Counted from the first letter of the stretch, positions 9,052 through 17,985 are shown. The stretch is 64,000 nucleotides of DNA from Pseudomonadales bacterium (GCA_020062665.1 JAGUVW010000035.1:83890-147889), one strand, 5' to 3'. The notes: generated by a model not told the origin, from the letters alone. Translations and numbers: made by a program.

Positions 9052-9405
9052 TTAAACTTTTACAGCCGTGAACGGAAAGGATCCCATGATCGCCGCATTC
9101 ACTTTTCCGCTGATATTGTCACCCTCCACTATTCCACTGAATTTCAGGGTCAGCGGTAACGGCTTTTTGATCTTGTTGACCCAGGACAGCTCGCCACTGT
9201 CCTGGTTGAACGCCAGATCGGTGGCCACTTCCAGCTGCCCCATGGCAGCTTGCGTGCCCGTCAGAAGACCATCTACGGTCTTCAGCTCTAACGTCGTCTC
9301 TTGAGGACCAGTAGGACCGTGAATGATCACTCTCCATTTACCATCGATAGGGGAAGCACTGTTGTTGACCAGGGTGCTCGACCCGGCGTTGACTGTGGTA
9401 TCCAT
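9052..9405 (-). CDS. Small beta-rich protein of unknown function
   Basis: 117 aa from the ATG at 9405, which has GGAGAA at a good distance; an upstream in-frame extension lacks such a site. No signal peptide. Alternating Gly/Thr-rich strands (GKWRVII, LTGTQAAMGQ, GELSWVNKI, GDNISGKVNAAIMG, FPFTAVKV) suggest a small beta-barrel. Lies between P450 and FadL genes on the same strand, so it may bind the pathway's hydrophobic ligand. No family recognised. Confidence 0.7.
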   Translation of the reverse strand: MDTTVNAGSSTLVNNSASPIDGKWRVIIHGPTGPQETTLELKTVDGLLTGTQAAMGQLEVATDLAFNQDSGELSWVNKIKKPLPLTLKFSGIVEGDNISGKVNAAIMGSFPFTAVKV

Positions 9406-9465
9406 TATTGTTCTCCGGCTTTCGTATTTGCGTTGGGTTGGTTTCGAAACCATGGCTAGTGCGCG

Positions 9466-10713
9466 TCAGACATCCCACACCAGATGCACGCTGGTGGGGC
9501 CGGCAATAATGCTGCCGTGATAAGCCGGCGGATTGTTTGGATCCAGCCTGAACTCCGGCAGCGTTTTCAGCAGCGTTTCGTACATCACTCTCAGTTCCAT
9601 GCGGGCAAGGTGGGCACCCAGACAGTGGTGCGGGCCGGCACCAAACGCCAGATGGCTGCACTTTTCCCGGAGCAGATTGAACTCCGTGGCGTTGCGATAG
9701 GCAGATTCATCAACGCTGGCGCCTGGAATAAACATCATGATGCGCTCTCCCTGCGCCAGCTTGATGCCATGAAACTCTGTATCGGCCTTCACCATGCGAA
9801 TGGGCGCCACAAAGGCGTAACGCCGCAGTATTTCCTCCACCGCACCGGGAATCAATTCCGGACACTCGCGCAGCGAGTGTTGCAGTTGGGTGTCCACCGC
9901 CAGATGCCGCACGCCAAAGCCCAGTGCGTTCACTACCGTATCCAGGCCGGCAATGAACAGAATGACGCAATAGCTGAGCATCAGATCAAGCGTCATCGGT
10001 TCACCATCCAGCTCCAGCGACCACAGCATGCTGATGATGTCGTCCTGGGGGTTTTTCTCGCGATCCAGAATCGTGTCGCGCAGCACGTTGGCAATCGCCT
10101 TCATCATCAGCATGTTTTCCGCCAGATCCGGCGAGATCACCGACAGATGCTGTTTGGCGAGTTCGCGATACTCCCGTTCCTTTTCCAGCGGCAAACCGAA
10201 CATGGCCAGAAAAATTTCCACCGGATAGACATCAGACACAGCATGCTGGAACTCGCATTGGCCTTTATCTTTGATGCTGTCAATCAACCGCTCAGCCAGC
10301 GCGCGGATTCTGCCTTCCATGGCGGATGCTGACTTGGGTGAGAAGGTAGAAAACAAAGGTTTGCGTAACCTGGTATGCAGCGGCGGATCGATGCAGATGG
10401 GAACGGGTGCCGGTATTCTTTCATCTTCCGGCAGTTCCGACATCATCGCTTCAAATGCTTCCGGGGAAAAATGCTCGCTGGAAAATTTTTTGTAGTCAGT
10501 GAGCGCCTCGGAAACGGCCTGATGGGACATGAACATCCAGTGGCCGCCATTGTAAGGCGTCCAGAAAATGGCAGGGGCCTGCAGAACCAATTCCGCTGCC
10601 CGGGCGTGAGGGTCCCTGCAATAGCCGGGATCGTTGTTGTAATCAAATTCAAACACGAGTTCTTCTGGCACATGGCCTGGCTTTTTCATCTTGCCCGCGT
10701 AATGAGTTTCCAT
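9466..10713 (-). CDS. Cytochrome P450 monooxygenase
   Basis: 415 aa, soluble bacterial type. I-helix motif FIAGLDT (AGxDT class), ExxR in EEILRR, and haem loop FGAGPHHCLG with the cysteine ligand at Cys364. No fused reductase and no ferredoxin gene nearby, so electrons come from elsewhere. It is transcribed directly after the 154-aa cassette protein (12-bp gap) and before the 117-aa and FadL genes. Expected to hydroxylate a lipophilic substrate; the CYP family cannot be assigned by eye. Confidence 0.95.
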   Translation of the reverse strand: METHYAGKMKKPGHVPEELVFEFDYNNDPGYCRDPHARAAELVLQAPAIFWTPYNGGHWMFMSHQAVSEALTDYKKFSSEHFSPEAFEAMMSELPEDERIPAPVPICIDPPLHTRLRKPLFSTFSPKSASAMEGRIRALAERLIDSIKDKGQCEFQHAVSDVYPVEIFLAMFGLPLEKEREYRELAKQHLSVISPDLAENMLMMKAIANVLRDTILDREKNPQDDIISMLWSLELDGEPMTLDLMLSYCVILFIAGLDTVVNALGFGVRHLAVDTQLQHSLRECPELIPGAVEEILRRYAFVAPIRMVKADTEFHGIKLAQGERIMMFIPGASVDESAYRNATEFNLLREKCSHLAFGAGPHHCLGAHLARMELRVMYETLLKTLPEFRLDPNNPPAYHGSIIAGPTSVHLVWDV

Positions 10714-10725
10714 TTTTCAACCTCG

Positions 10726-11190
10726 CTAAAACAGTGGGCTGTCCAGTACTTGCGAATCCGCATCCGTTGCCGCCATTTCCTTGCTTGGGCGGGCCGCCGC
10801 CTCGCGCACCAGGCGTTCGTCCCTGAACTTCACCAGATCGCGAAAGCCGATGCGCTTGTACAGCGGCCTGGGTTGAATACCCCACTCATCCTGCGCAGTT
10901 GCGGCAGGGCCATTGGTACGACCCACGCCTTCGTTGGCGCCATAGAGCGGATGCGGCACCAGGCATGCTGCCTTGTCATCCGACCAGCGCACTTTCATCA
11001 GCTCATCGCACACTTCGGTGACGCTCAGTGTGGGCCAGCCAAACCAGATCAACAGACCTGGCAAGCTGAATGACGCTTCGATTACCAGCGCCACCAGACA
11101 GACGAACAATGCGCGCTGCAGCCATTTGTGCATGTTGGCGAAATGCGCCATGGTGCCCGATGGCAGACTGGGTTCCTTTTTATCTGTCAT
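10726..11190 (-). CDS. Single-pass membrane protein of repeated cassette, copy 2
   Basis: 154 aa, paralogue of the 133-aa protein at 3331. The helix at about residues 25-50 follows MHKWLQR; Cys61 and Cys76 keep exactly the same positions, as do VR-x-[17 protein letters not shown] and RDERL. It has a short insertion near residues 91-97 and a longer C-terminal tail. Lies 30 bp after the multi-pass gene and 12 bp before the P450. Function unknown; see the copy-1 entry for the subunit hypothesis. Confidence 0.72.
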   Translation of the reverse strand: MTDKKEPSLPSGTMAHFANMHKWLQRALFVCLVALVIEASFSLPGLLIWFGWPTLSVTEVCDELMKVRWSDDKAACLVPHPLYGANEGVGRTNGPAATAQDEWGIQPRPLYKRIGFRDLVKFRDERLVREAAARPSKEMAATDADSQVLDSPLF

Positions 11191-11220
11191 TTCTTATTGC
11201 TCCCATTACCTGTCGCTGCA

Positions 11221-11934
11221 TCAATCGCTGAAGATTTCACGGTTCACCGTATGCAGATACGGCAGCGACAGAAACGGCGTGATGTAGAAAATGTCGTAGA
11301 TCCACCAACCCAGTACCGGGAACGTGATATTGGCGTAGCGCACATCTGCGTAGAACGTCATATTCAGGTTGTAACCGATCCACACGATCAGCCCCATCCA
11401 GCAGGTCACGATCAGCCACTGCTGACCCCAGCGTTTCATCTGCAAAAGGCCGATCGCCGCCGCAAGCCGTGGGCAGAAGCACGCCAGAATCAGGGCTATT
11501 TCCCAGGCTTTTTCGCCAGGCGCGCCAGAACCACCCACCGCGTACGGCCCCAGCATCAGCTCGTTGTAATGCCAGAAGTAGCCGCCATCAAACACCGCGC
11601 CCCATCCTGAGGTCAGCACGCGATTGATCAGGGAATGGTTGGCGAACAGATCCATCGCCCACCCCAGACTGTTGAGTGAGGAATCGATAATCACCAGATA
11701 GCCGATCAAAGTGACAATCAAAGGCCGCACCGACAGGCCCGCCTTGGCCGCCTGCATTTGCAGGTGCAGGCCGTAAAAGAACAGCGGCAAACCCAACATG
11801 CCCAGCACGCCTGTGCCCATCAACAGGGTGCCCGCGATCATCCATTTGTCGGCACGCCATTGTGCCTGCTTGCTGGTGTCCTGATGGGAATCGTATGCAC
11901 TGAAACCGGATTTCGATCGTATTGCCGTGGTCAT
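11221..11934 (-). CDS. Multi-pass membrane protein of repeated cassette, copy 2
   Basis: 237 aa, paralogue of the 232-aa protein at 3760. WRADKWM opens the first helix, and the candidate ligand residues Asp84, Asp95, His100, Asp116, His122 and Glu125 are all conserved at identical numbers. A five-residue insertion near 130-136 is the only length change before GEKAWE. The end NREIFSD matches NREIFSN. This copy has no AAA+/VWA pair directly attached; the nearest pairs are at 4640-6954 and 15282-17833. Confidence 0.77.
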   Translation of the reverse strand: MTTAIRSKSGFSAYDSHQDTSKQAQWRADKWMIAGTLLMGTGVLGMLGLPLFFYGLHLQMQAAKAGLSVRPLIVTLIGYLVIIDSSLNSLGWAMDLFANHSLINRVLTSGWGAVFDGGYFWHYNELMLGPYAVGGSGAPGEKAWEIALILACFCPRLAAAIGLLQMKRWGQQWLIVTCWMGLIVWIGYNLNMTFYADVRYANITFPVLGWWIYDIFYITPFLSLPYLHTVNREIFSD

Positions 11935-11940
11935 GGCGCG

Positions 11941-12075
11941 TTACCAGTCGCTGATGGAATAGAGGTGAAGCTGAAACAGAAACAGTCCCAGCAGGTAGGA
12001 ATACAGCAGCACCTGGAAGACGATTAGCGCTTTCTTTCTCTTGCGATCCTGTTCGGAAACGGTGTTCTTGCTCAT
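11941..12075 (-). CDS. 44-aa single-pass membrane microprotein, copy 2
   Basis: MSKNTVSEQDRKRKKALI then one hydrophobic helix and QLHLYSISDW at the end. Same length and layout as the 4469 microprotein. The ATG at 12075 is used; an upstream in-frame extension has no conserved content. Only 6 bp separate its stop from the multi-pass gene. Confidence 0.75.
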   Translation of the reverse strand: MSKNTVSEQDRKRKKALIVFQVLLYSYLLGLFLFQLHLYSISDW

Positions 12076-12199
12076 CGTGCAGCCCCTTCTCGGCGTGAAC
12101 TTTGGTTGGCTTTCTTGTTGTTGGGTCGCGCAGAAGTACGCGCACTTGTAACGGCTGCCATGCAGGGCATTAATCTGAGCGCCCGCTGCCATCACCGCA

Positions 12200-12310
12200 T
12201 CAAAAAGTACCCAGGGAATCCATCAGCCAGTACCAGAACAGGATCACCACACTGATCACGCCAAACGCGAGCCCCAGACGCACACACTCTGTCCAAATCA
12301 GCTCCCACAT
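12200..12310 (-). CDS. 36-aa membrane microprotein, copy 2
   Basis: Starts MWELIWTECVRLGLAFGV and ends FWYWLMDSLGTF. GAGGAGAG precedes the ATG at 12310, a strong ribosome site. It is the counterpart of the 32-aa protein at 6959 and the first gene of the leftward run 12310-7186, immediately behind the TetR-type operators at 12432-12468. Confidence 0.72.
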   Translation of the reverse strand: MWELIWTECVRLGLAFGVISVVILFWYWLMDSLGTF

Positions 12311-12431
12311 TGCCGCTCTCCTCGCATGAATGGATATCTTATTTATCTGTTTTTATTGGATTTTCTTCACTCGGAACGGAAAAACCTCAAGCCTCCAATC
12401 CCGAGTTGCTTTTCACTCTACGAATTTATTT

Positions 12432-12468
12432 ACTTTCTCGCAAGTAGAATTTTAACTTGCTCGAAAGT
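12432..12468. promoter_or_regulatory. Tandem TetR-type operators in divergent promoter region
   Basis: Two 14-bp near-palindromes, ACTTTCTCGCAAGT (12432-12445) and ACTTGCTCGAAAGT (12455-12468), both fit ACTT-N-CTCG-N-AAGT and are themselves arranged as an inverted pair 23 bp apart. They lie between the leftward cassette-2 run (start 12310) and the rightward TetR gene (12537), the usual site of TetR autoregulation. Likely controls both directions. Confidence 0.7.
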
Positions 12469-12536
12469 AAAATACATGTAACCATCGCGCCGTACTTCAC
12501 TCAAACGCAACAATTCAGGGGCTTAGACGTACCAGC

Positions 12537-13187
12537 ATGAATTCCCAAGCAACGACAAAACCGACCTCCTCCAAGGCTGAGCGCACCAAGTCCGCCATTC
12601 TGGCAGCGGCCGAGAACCACTTTTCCCGACTGGGCTTCGCGGCCACCCGTTTGGAAGACATTGCCGATGAGTTGGGCATGACCCGTGCCGCGCTGTTTTA
12701 CTACTTCAAAGACAAGCAGATGTTGTACGACGCCATGATTGCCGACGCCTTCGGCACGCTGACCAATATCCTGCTGGAATTGATTGATGCTACGGATCGC
12801 AGCATCGCCGAGCGACTCGAACAGGCGGTCGGCGCCTGGGTGGATGCGGTAGTGTCGCGGCCGAATCTGGCGCGGCTGATCATGCGATTTGTGGCCGACG
12901 GCATCGATCAACCGGCAATGCGCATCTTCACGGGCAACGAGCAAATTCCTGCGAAATTTTTCCAGCTGTTCCAGGAAGGTCGCCAAAGCGGTGAACTGAA
13001 ACCCCTTCACGATGATCCGCTCCATGCCGCCAGCGCCATTCTGGGCACCACGGTGTTTTATGTATCCGCGCTGGCCGCCCTGCTGCCGAATCACTTTGAA
13101 CCGCTCGATCCGGAACAGGTGGCCGTTCACCGTAGGGAAGCCCTGCATTCGGCACGGCGCCTGCTGGGGATCAACAAAATCGAATAG
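12537..13187 (+). CDS. TetR-family transcriptional regulator
   Basis: 216 aa. The N-terminal HTH runs over residues about 15-65: TKSAILAAAENHFSRLGFAATRLEDIADELGM split as helices 1-3, then TRAALFYYFKDKQMLY. The C-terminal domain is of the TetR_C type with long helices. Divergent from cassette 2 and 48 bp ahead of the AveC-like gene, so it may govern both sides through the operators at 12432-12468. Confidence 0.9.
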   Translation: MNSQATTKPTSSKAERTKSAILAAAENHFSRLGFAATRLEDIADELGMTRAALFYYFKDKQMLYDAMIADAFGTLTNILLELIDATDRSIAERLEQAVGAWVDAVVSRPNLARLIMRFVADGIDQPAMRIFTGNEQIPAKFFQLFQEGRQSGELKPLHDDPLHAASAILGTTVFYVSALAALLPNHFEPLDPEQVAVHRREALHSARRLLGINKIE

Positions 13188-13235
13188 CAGGCGCAACCGC
13201 CGGAATAAAAAACAAGAACAAGAAAGGAGAACAGC

Positions 13236-14348
13236 ATGTCAGCGAACAGCGACGCCATGGATGCTTCACCCCAAAAAGGAATCGCAGCAGGATGGTGGTG
13301 GCTGCTGATCTGCGCTGCTGTTGTGGCCGCGGTCATCCCGTTTTTCAGCACGGGATTAACATCGGAGCGAGTGGCCAATCCCAACGTGTCCGGGGCACCG
13401 CGTCCAGTGGAATTTCTGTTTGGCTATCCCCACTGGGCTGACTGGGCGAACTACTTTACTGTTATCGCGATGCTGATCGTGATCGTGATCTGCATTCGGG
13501 CCTGGCAACGCAATCCGGGCCATCCCAATGTGCTGATGGCAATCGCTTCTACTGCCATTGTCTGGCAAGACCCTATCATGAACTGGGCGCCCTATGCGGT
13601 GTACAACCCGCAGCTCTGGCATCTGCCGGAATGGTGGCCCTACATCAGTTTATCGCCCACAGTCGAGCCCTTTATCGTCATCGGCTATTGCATGTTTTAT
13701 TTCGGGCCTTACTTTCCGGCCATCTGGATTTTGCGTCGCATGCAGGCCAAGCGGCCCATGGATGCGTTCGTCTGGCGACACCCGCTGTGGAGTCTGGCCG
13801 GTTTGATCCTGGTGATCGGCTTCATCATGGACATGATGCTGGAAGTGACGCTGGTGCGCACCGGTCTCTATATTTATTCGCAGGTGATTCCCTGGGGTTC
13901 GCTGTTTCCCGGCACCACGTTTCAGTTTCCCCTGATCTGGGAATCCACCTTTGTCACCTTCGTGATGATTCCCGCGGGTGTTCTCTGCTATCGCGATGAC
14001 ACCGGCCGCACCGTGGCGGAAAAGCTGGCGCAGAAACTCCGCTTTCTTTCGTCACGTCCGCGTCTGGCAACCTTCCTGCTGATGTTTGGCATCCTGAACG
14101 TGGCGTACTTCATGTATGGCGGCGCGTTTGGAATCATTCGCGCCGCCGGAATCGCCACCGCTGTCGCCTGTCCCTATCCATTTCCAGAAGCGAAAGTGTA
14201 CGACCCGCAAGGCTACTACGAAGCAGAAGGGGAACCCGGGCCGTACTTTGAAGGCTACTGGAACACCTGGATGACAGGCCAACCCGACGGCCGCCCCTCA
14301 ATAAACCCGATAAAGCAAAATGCCAGCTGCCTGGGAGAAAGATCATGA
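13236..14348 (+). CDS. AveC-like multi-pass membrane protein (370 aa)
   Basis: About seven transmembrane segments. I assign it to the spirocyclase AveC-like family from overall pattern, not from a search. Conserved among the three copies here: WQDPxxN (residues 110-116), DxxxE (Asp199, Glu203), QFPLIWE (230-236) and DDTGRT (254-259). AveC of avermectin producers acts in spiroketal formation; proteobacterial members have no known role. GGAGAA precedes the ATG at 13236. Its last four bases overlap the SDR start (ATGA), and a CbbO/CbbQ pair follows, giving an operon TetR-linked AveC-SDR-CbbO-CbbQ-microprotein-AveC. Confidence 0.65.
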   Translation: MSANSDAMDASPQKGIAAGWWWLLICAAVVAAVIPFFSTGLTSERVANPNVSGAPRPVEFLFGYPHWADWANYFTVIAMLIVIVICIRAWQRNPGHPNVLMAIASTAIVWQDPIMNWAPYAVYNPQLWHLPEWWPYISLSPTVEPFIVIGYCMFYFGPYFPAIWILRRMQAKRPMDAFVWRHPLWSLAGLILVIGFIMDMMLEVTLVRTGLYIYSQVIPWGSLFPGTTFQFPLIWESTFVTFVMIPAGVLCYRDDTGRTVAEKLAQKLRFLSSRPRLATFLLMFGILNVAYFMYGGAFGIIRAAGIATAVACPYPFPEAKVYDPQGYYEAEGEPGPYFEGYWNTWMTGQPDGRPSINPIKQNASCLGERS

Positions 14349-15241
14349 CGCGCAGCATTGTCATCACGGGCGCTTCAAGAGGGCTGGGCCTTGCTTCTGC
14401 CGCCCATCTGTACGAGCAAGGTTGGCAGGTGATTGCCGCCATGCGCTCGGTTGACGCCGGATTGAAAAACCTGCGCGCAGTGACAGGGGCGGTGGAGAAC
14501 AGCCCACGCTTGACCGGCATCAAACTCGATCTTGCTGATTCCGACTCCATCGCGTGCGCCGCGGAAGAAATCAAAATGCTGGTCGGTGCGCCGGATGTGC
14601 TGGTTCACAATGCAGGATTGGCCGCAGCCGGTGGCGCGGAAGAAACGCCGATGGCTGCCTGGCATCAATTATTTGCGACCAACCTGTTCGGACCGGTGGA
14701 GTTCACCAAAGCGCTACTGCCGGCCATGCGCGCAAAAGGCCGCGGACGAATCATCGTTGTCTCCAGCCAGGGTGGCGTTCGGGGCATGCCGGGTATCAGC
14801 GCTTATTCCGCTTCCAAGGGCGCTATTGAGCGCTGGGCAGAATCTCTGGCGCACGAGATCGCGCCTTTTGGTTTGGGCGTCACCATTTTAGTGACCGGGA
14901 CCTTCAAGACGGAAATTCTGACCGAACAAACGCCGGACTACGGCAATCACAATGGCCCGTACGCAAAAGTGTATGAGGGAATTCATAGCGCCGGACGGGA
15001 GTTCGTCGACAAGAATGCATCGTCGCCGGAAAAATTTGCGCGTGCGCTGGCGGCAGCGATCGAAGACGATGCGCCCATACGGCGGCGCACCGTGGGGCCG
15101 GACGCGGCAGGTCTTTACTATATGGCGCGTCTGCTGCCAGGGAATGTTGTCCACACCATTATTCGCAAAGCAATGAAAATACCGGGTGCGAACGCGCTCA
15201 AAGACGCGTCAGCCAATACAGTGTCCGCCCGCAAGACCTAA
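14345..15241 (+). CDS. Short-chain dehydrogenase/reductase
   Basis: 298 aa. The Rossmann motif TGASRGLG at residues 8-15, the NAG motif VHNAGLA, and the catalytic Ser (VSSQGG) with YSASK make it a classical SDR. The C-terminal extension beyond about 250 residues is longer than the usual 250-aa enzyme. Translationally coupled to the AveC-like gene. Probably oxidises or reduces an alcohol/ketone of the same lipophilic substrate; cofactor preference is not clear, although Arg after the Ser in TGASRG suits NADP. Confidence 0.9.
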   Translation: MTRSIVITGASRGLGLASAAHLYEQGWQVIAAMRSVDAGLKNLRAVTGAVENSPRLTGIKLDLADSDSIACAAEEIKMLVGAPDVLVHNAGLAAAGGAEETPMAAWHQLFATNLFGPVEFTKALLPAMRAKGRGRIIVVSSQGGVRGMPGISAYSASKGAIERWAESLAHEIAPFGLGVTILVTGTFKTEILTEQTPDYGNHNGPYAKVYEGIHSAGREFVDKNASSPEKFARALAAAIEDDAPIRRRTVGPDAAGLYYMARLLPGNVVHTIIRKAMKIPGANALKDASANTVSARKT

Positions 15242-15281
15242 GCCTTCCAACGGCCAATAGGGCTAACAACTAGAAGCGACG

Positions 15282-16970
15282 ATGAGCATGCAATCCGACT
15301 CCGCCCAATTCAGCCAACTCGCCGGCCTCTGTATGCTGGCGTCGGCGCTGGCGGGCAGGGAACTGCGGGTGGAGTTTGCAGTGCCAGGGCAACCGGCATG
15401 GACAGACGGCAAAGTGATCTACATTACCGATGCCGTGAACCGCCAGCAGCAGACAGCCCAAATCTGTGTGCAAGCTGCGCTGCTGGCCGCCGACAGCCTG
15501 GATCGCGTCATCATCAAGCAGCTGGCAAAAAAGCCCGCGCTGACCAAACGCTATCTGGCCGTGGAAGCAGACCGAGCGCTGACCGCGATTGAATTGCTGC
15601 TGCCTCCGTCCGTGATTTCGTTTCTCACCTTGAAACAGATGTATGTCACAGGTTCTGCCCTCGAATCGTTGCAGGTTGCCCGCAGCACGCAATTCATTGC
15701 TGAACCACCTGACATCTTTGGGATGATTCTGCCGCGGGAACTGCTTGCCGCTCAACGTCAGGAGGGAGGCTCAGCATCCGCCGGACAACACATTCCCCGC
15801 AGCCAGCAACCGAAACCGCTGAAAGAACTGTCGGATCACACCAATGAAGACGACGCTTCCAGTGCAGATTTTTCCAGCCCCGTCGGTGGTGGTGGCGGCA
15901 TTGGCAAGCTGCTGCAGAAAATATTCAACATGGTGCGCAATGTGAAAGGTGGCGGTTCGCCCGGTGCCGATGCAGCCACACATTGGTCGCGGGCAGGTAC
16001 GCGCGGCAGCGCTCGCGCGGTGCAATCATCAGCAACAGCTGAAGCGGCAGCCGATGTTTTTAGCGGAACAGCAGAAGTTTCCTATCCGGAATGGAATATC
16101 CACGAACAGTGTTATCGGATGGACTGGTGCACCGTGCAGGAGATTGCACCCGCCATTGAAGAACACGCCGATGTGGACTGGCTCGAGGGCTACGGACTGC
16201 GCAAACCCATCACACAACTGGGGATGGGACTGGATCGCTTTCATCGTCAGCGCCAGGGCGACGATATCGATATTGATGCATTGATTGAGTGGCGGGTGGA
16301 TCGGGCAGCAGGTGCTGCTCCTGATGACTATTGCTACGTGGAAAGTCAGCGTCACCGCCGCGATCTATCGGTGCTGGTACTGCTGGATATTTCCGGTTCG
16401 GTCACCCAGGCCAGCGTGAACGGATCATCGGTGCATGAACAACAACGCGGCGTGAGTGCGGCACTGACTACCGTGCTGTATGAAGTGGGTGATCGGGTGG
16501 CATTGTATGCGTTTCATTCCCAGGGACGCTCCGCCGTTCACCTGATTCCCATCAAGCGCTTTGAAGAAAATCTCGATAGCAGAATCATGAACCGGCTGTA
16601 CAGCCTGAAGCCCGGCGCCTATTCCCGCCTTGGCGCCGCCATCCGCCATAGCGCCACCGAAATCATTGAGCGCGGCAGCACATCACGAAAATTGCTGGTG
16701 GTGCTGTCGGACGGCCTGGCCTACGACCACGGCTACGAGCCCCACTATGCCGCCGCCGATGTCAGAAAAGCGCTGGCAGAAGCCAGGCGTGATGGCGTGG
16801 GTTGTTTGTGCCTGAGTGTAGGCGCGGACACGGAAACGGAAACGTTGCGCCGCGTGTTTGGCAGCGCCGCACACGCGATGATTCCCAACCCGAATCAACT
16901 GGGGCGGGAGATCGGCCCCCTGTTTCGCGCAGCACTGCAGGCGGCAGAATCACGGCGACGGATAGCCTGA
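15282..16970 (+). CDS. VWA-domain protein, CbbO/NorD family (copy 2)
   Basis: 562 aa. The MIDAS motif DISGS lies about two thirds along (VLVLLDISGSV), and YPEWN marks the linker seen in the other two copies. The mid-region carries a glycine-rich, low-complexity stretch (VGGGGGIG). Unlike copy 1, the VWA gene precedes its AAA+ partner without overlap and with 50 bp between. Linked to two AveC-like genes, which are its likely clients (inference). Confidence 0.9.
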   Translation: MSMQSDSAQFSQLAGLCMLASALAGRELRVEFAVPGQPAWTDGKVIYITDAVNRQQQTAQICVQAALLAADSLDRVIIKQLAKKPALTKRYLAVEADRALTAIELLLPPSVISFLTLKQMYVTGSALESLQVARSTQFIAEPPDIFGMILPRELLAAQRQEGGSASAGQHIPRSQQPKPLKELSDHTNEDDASSADFSSPVGGGGGIGKLLQKIFNMVRNVKGGGSPGADAATHWSRAGTRGSARAVQSSATAEAAADVFSGTAEVSYPEWNIHEQCYRMDWCTVQEIAPAIEEHADVDWLEGYGLRKPITQLGMGLDRFHRQRQGDDIDIDALIEWRVDRAAGAAPDDYCYVESQRHRRDLSVLVLLDISGSVTQASVNGSSVHEQQRGVSAALTTVLYEVGDRVALYAFHSQGRSAVHLIPIKRFEENLDSRIMNRLYSLKPGAYSRLGAAIRHSATEIIERGSTSRKLLVVLSDGLAYDHGYEPHYAAADVRKALAEARRDGVGCLCLSVGADTETETLRRVFGSAAHAMIPNPNQLGREIGPLFRAALQAAESRRRIA

Positions 16971-17020
16971 TCCTCTTTCTGCAGCATTTTTCAGAACGAC
17001 AGCGACAGGTTCGACGTATC

Positions 17021-17833
17021 ATGAATATGACCAACACCAACATCAAGGCCAAATTTGCCCGACCCTATTACGTGTCCGTCGGGAATGAAAAAGCGGTGTT
17101 CAAGGCGGCGTACAAGCAGGGGCTTTCAATTCTGCTGAAAGGCCCAACCGGTTGCGGCAAAACGCGTTTTGTCGAAGCGATGGCGCACGAACTCGGCAGG
17201 CCGCTGATCACTGTTGCCTGTCACGACGATCTGACCACTGCCGATCTGGTCGGCAGATATTTGCTCAAGGATGGTGAAACCGAGTGGGTGGACGGCCCGC
17301 TCACCCGCGCCGTGCGCGAAGGCGCAATCTGCTATCTGGATGAAGTGGTGGAAGCACGCAAGGACACCACGGTGGTGCTGCATCCGCTGTCCGACTATCG
17401 CCGCCAATTACCGCTGGAACGACTGGGCATTACGCTGGACGCTGCGCCCGGCTTTTGTCTGGTGGTGTCTTACAACCCCGGCTACCAAAGCGTGCTCAAG
17501 GATCTCAAGGATTCGACGCGGCAGCGCATGGTGGCGATCGATTTTGATTACCCTGCCGCAGAGGTCGAAGAAAAAATCGTGGCACAGGAAGCGCATATCA
17601 GCGCACAGCAGGCGGCCAAGCTGGTTCAACTCGGGCAGGCCATTCGTCGGCTGGAAACCGGTGGTTTGCGGGAGGTCGCTTCCACCCGCGTATTGATTGC
17701 AGCGGGGCAACTGGTGGCAGAAGGGCTGACACTGTGTGACGCGGCGCAGGCTGCCATTGCCGGCCCGCTGACAGATGATCGTCAGGTCAGCCATGGTCTG
17801 AAAAAGCTGATCGGGATCTATCTGGATGGCTAA
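17021..17833 (+). CDS. MoxR-type AAA+ ATPase, CbbQ/NorQ family (copy 2)
   Basis: 270 aa from the ATG at 17021; a second ATG two codons later is possible. Walker A GPTGCGKT at residues 41-48, Walker B ICYLDEVVEA, arginine-finger region STRQRM. Very similar in layout to the copies at 4640 and 20519. Works with the VWA protein at 15282. Confidence 0.92.
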   Translation: MNMTNTNIKAKFARPYYVSVGNEKAVFKAAYKQGLSILLKGPTGCGKTRFVEAMAHELGRPLITVACHDDLTTADLVGRYLLKDGETEWVDGPLTRAVREGAICYLDEVVEARKDTTVVLHPLSDYRRQLPLERLGITLDAAPGFCLVVSYNPGYQSVLKDLKDSTRQRMVAIDFDYPAAEVEEKIVAQEAHISAQQAAKLVQLGQAIRRLETGGLREVASTRVLIAAGQLVAEGLTLCDAAQAAIAGPLTDDRQVSHGLKKLIGIYLDG

Positions 17834-17865
17834 CACATGATGTCACTTCTTGGGAGGGTACTGTT

Positions 17866-17985
17866 TTGGGCGCACTGATCATGTTGGGAACACTGTTCGG
17901 ATTGATCGTCCTTATTTTTGCGTTGGTGCTCAAGTTCGATCCTGAAGCGCGACGTTCTGCCGATGACAAAGGACATCCGCAATGA
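17866..17985 (+). CDS. 39-aa membrane microprotein before AveC-like gene
   Basis: One hydrophobic helix (LIMLGTLFGLIVLIFALVL in the middle) followed by a charged tail KFDPEARRSADDKGHPQ. GGGAGGG stands 7 bp before a TTG start at 17866; an ATG at 17881 is the alternative. Its stop overlaps the next ATG (ATGA at 17982), so it is coupled to the 260-aa AveC-like protein. A further membrane microprotein linked to this group of genes. Confidence 0.6.
   Translation: MGALIMLGTLFGLIVLIFALVLKFDPEARRSADDKGHPQ

Noticed and set aside
15282..17833. CbbO/CbbQ as Rubisco activase
   Set aside because: No Rubisco or Calvin-cycle gene is in the window and the linked genes are membrane proteins.
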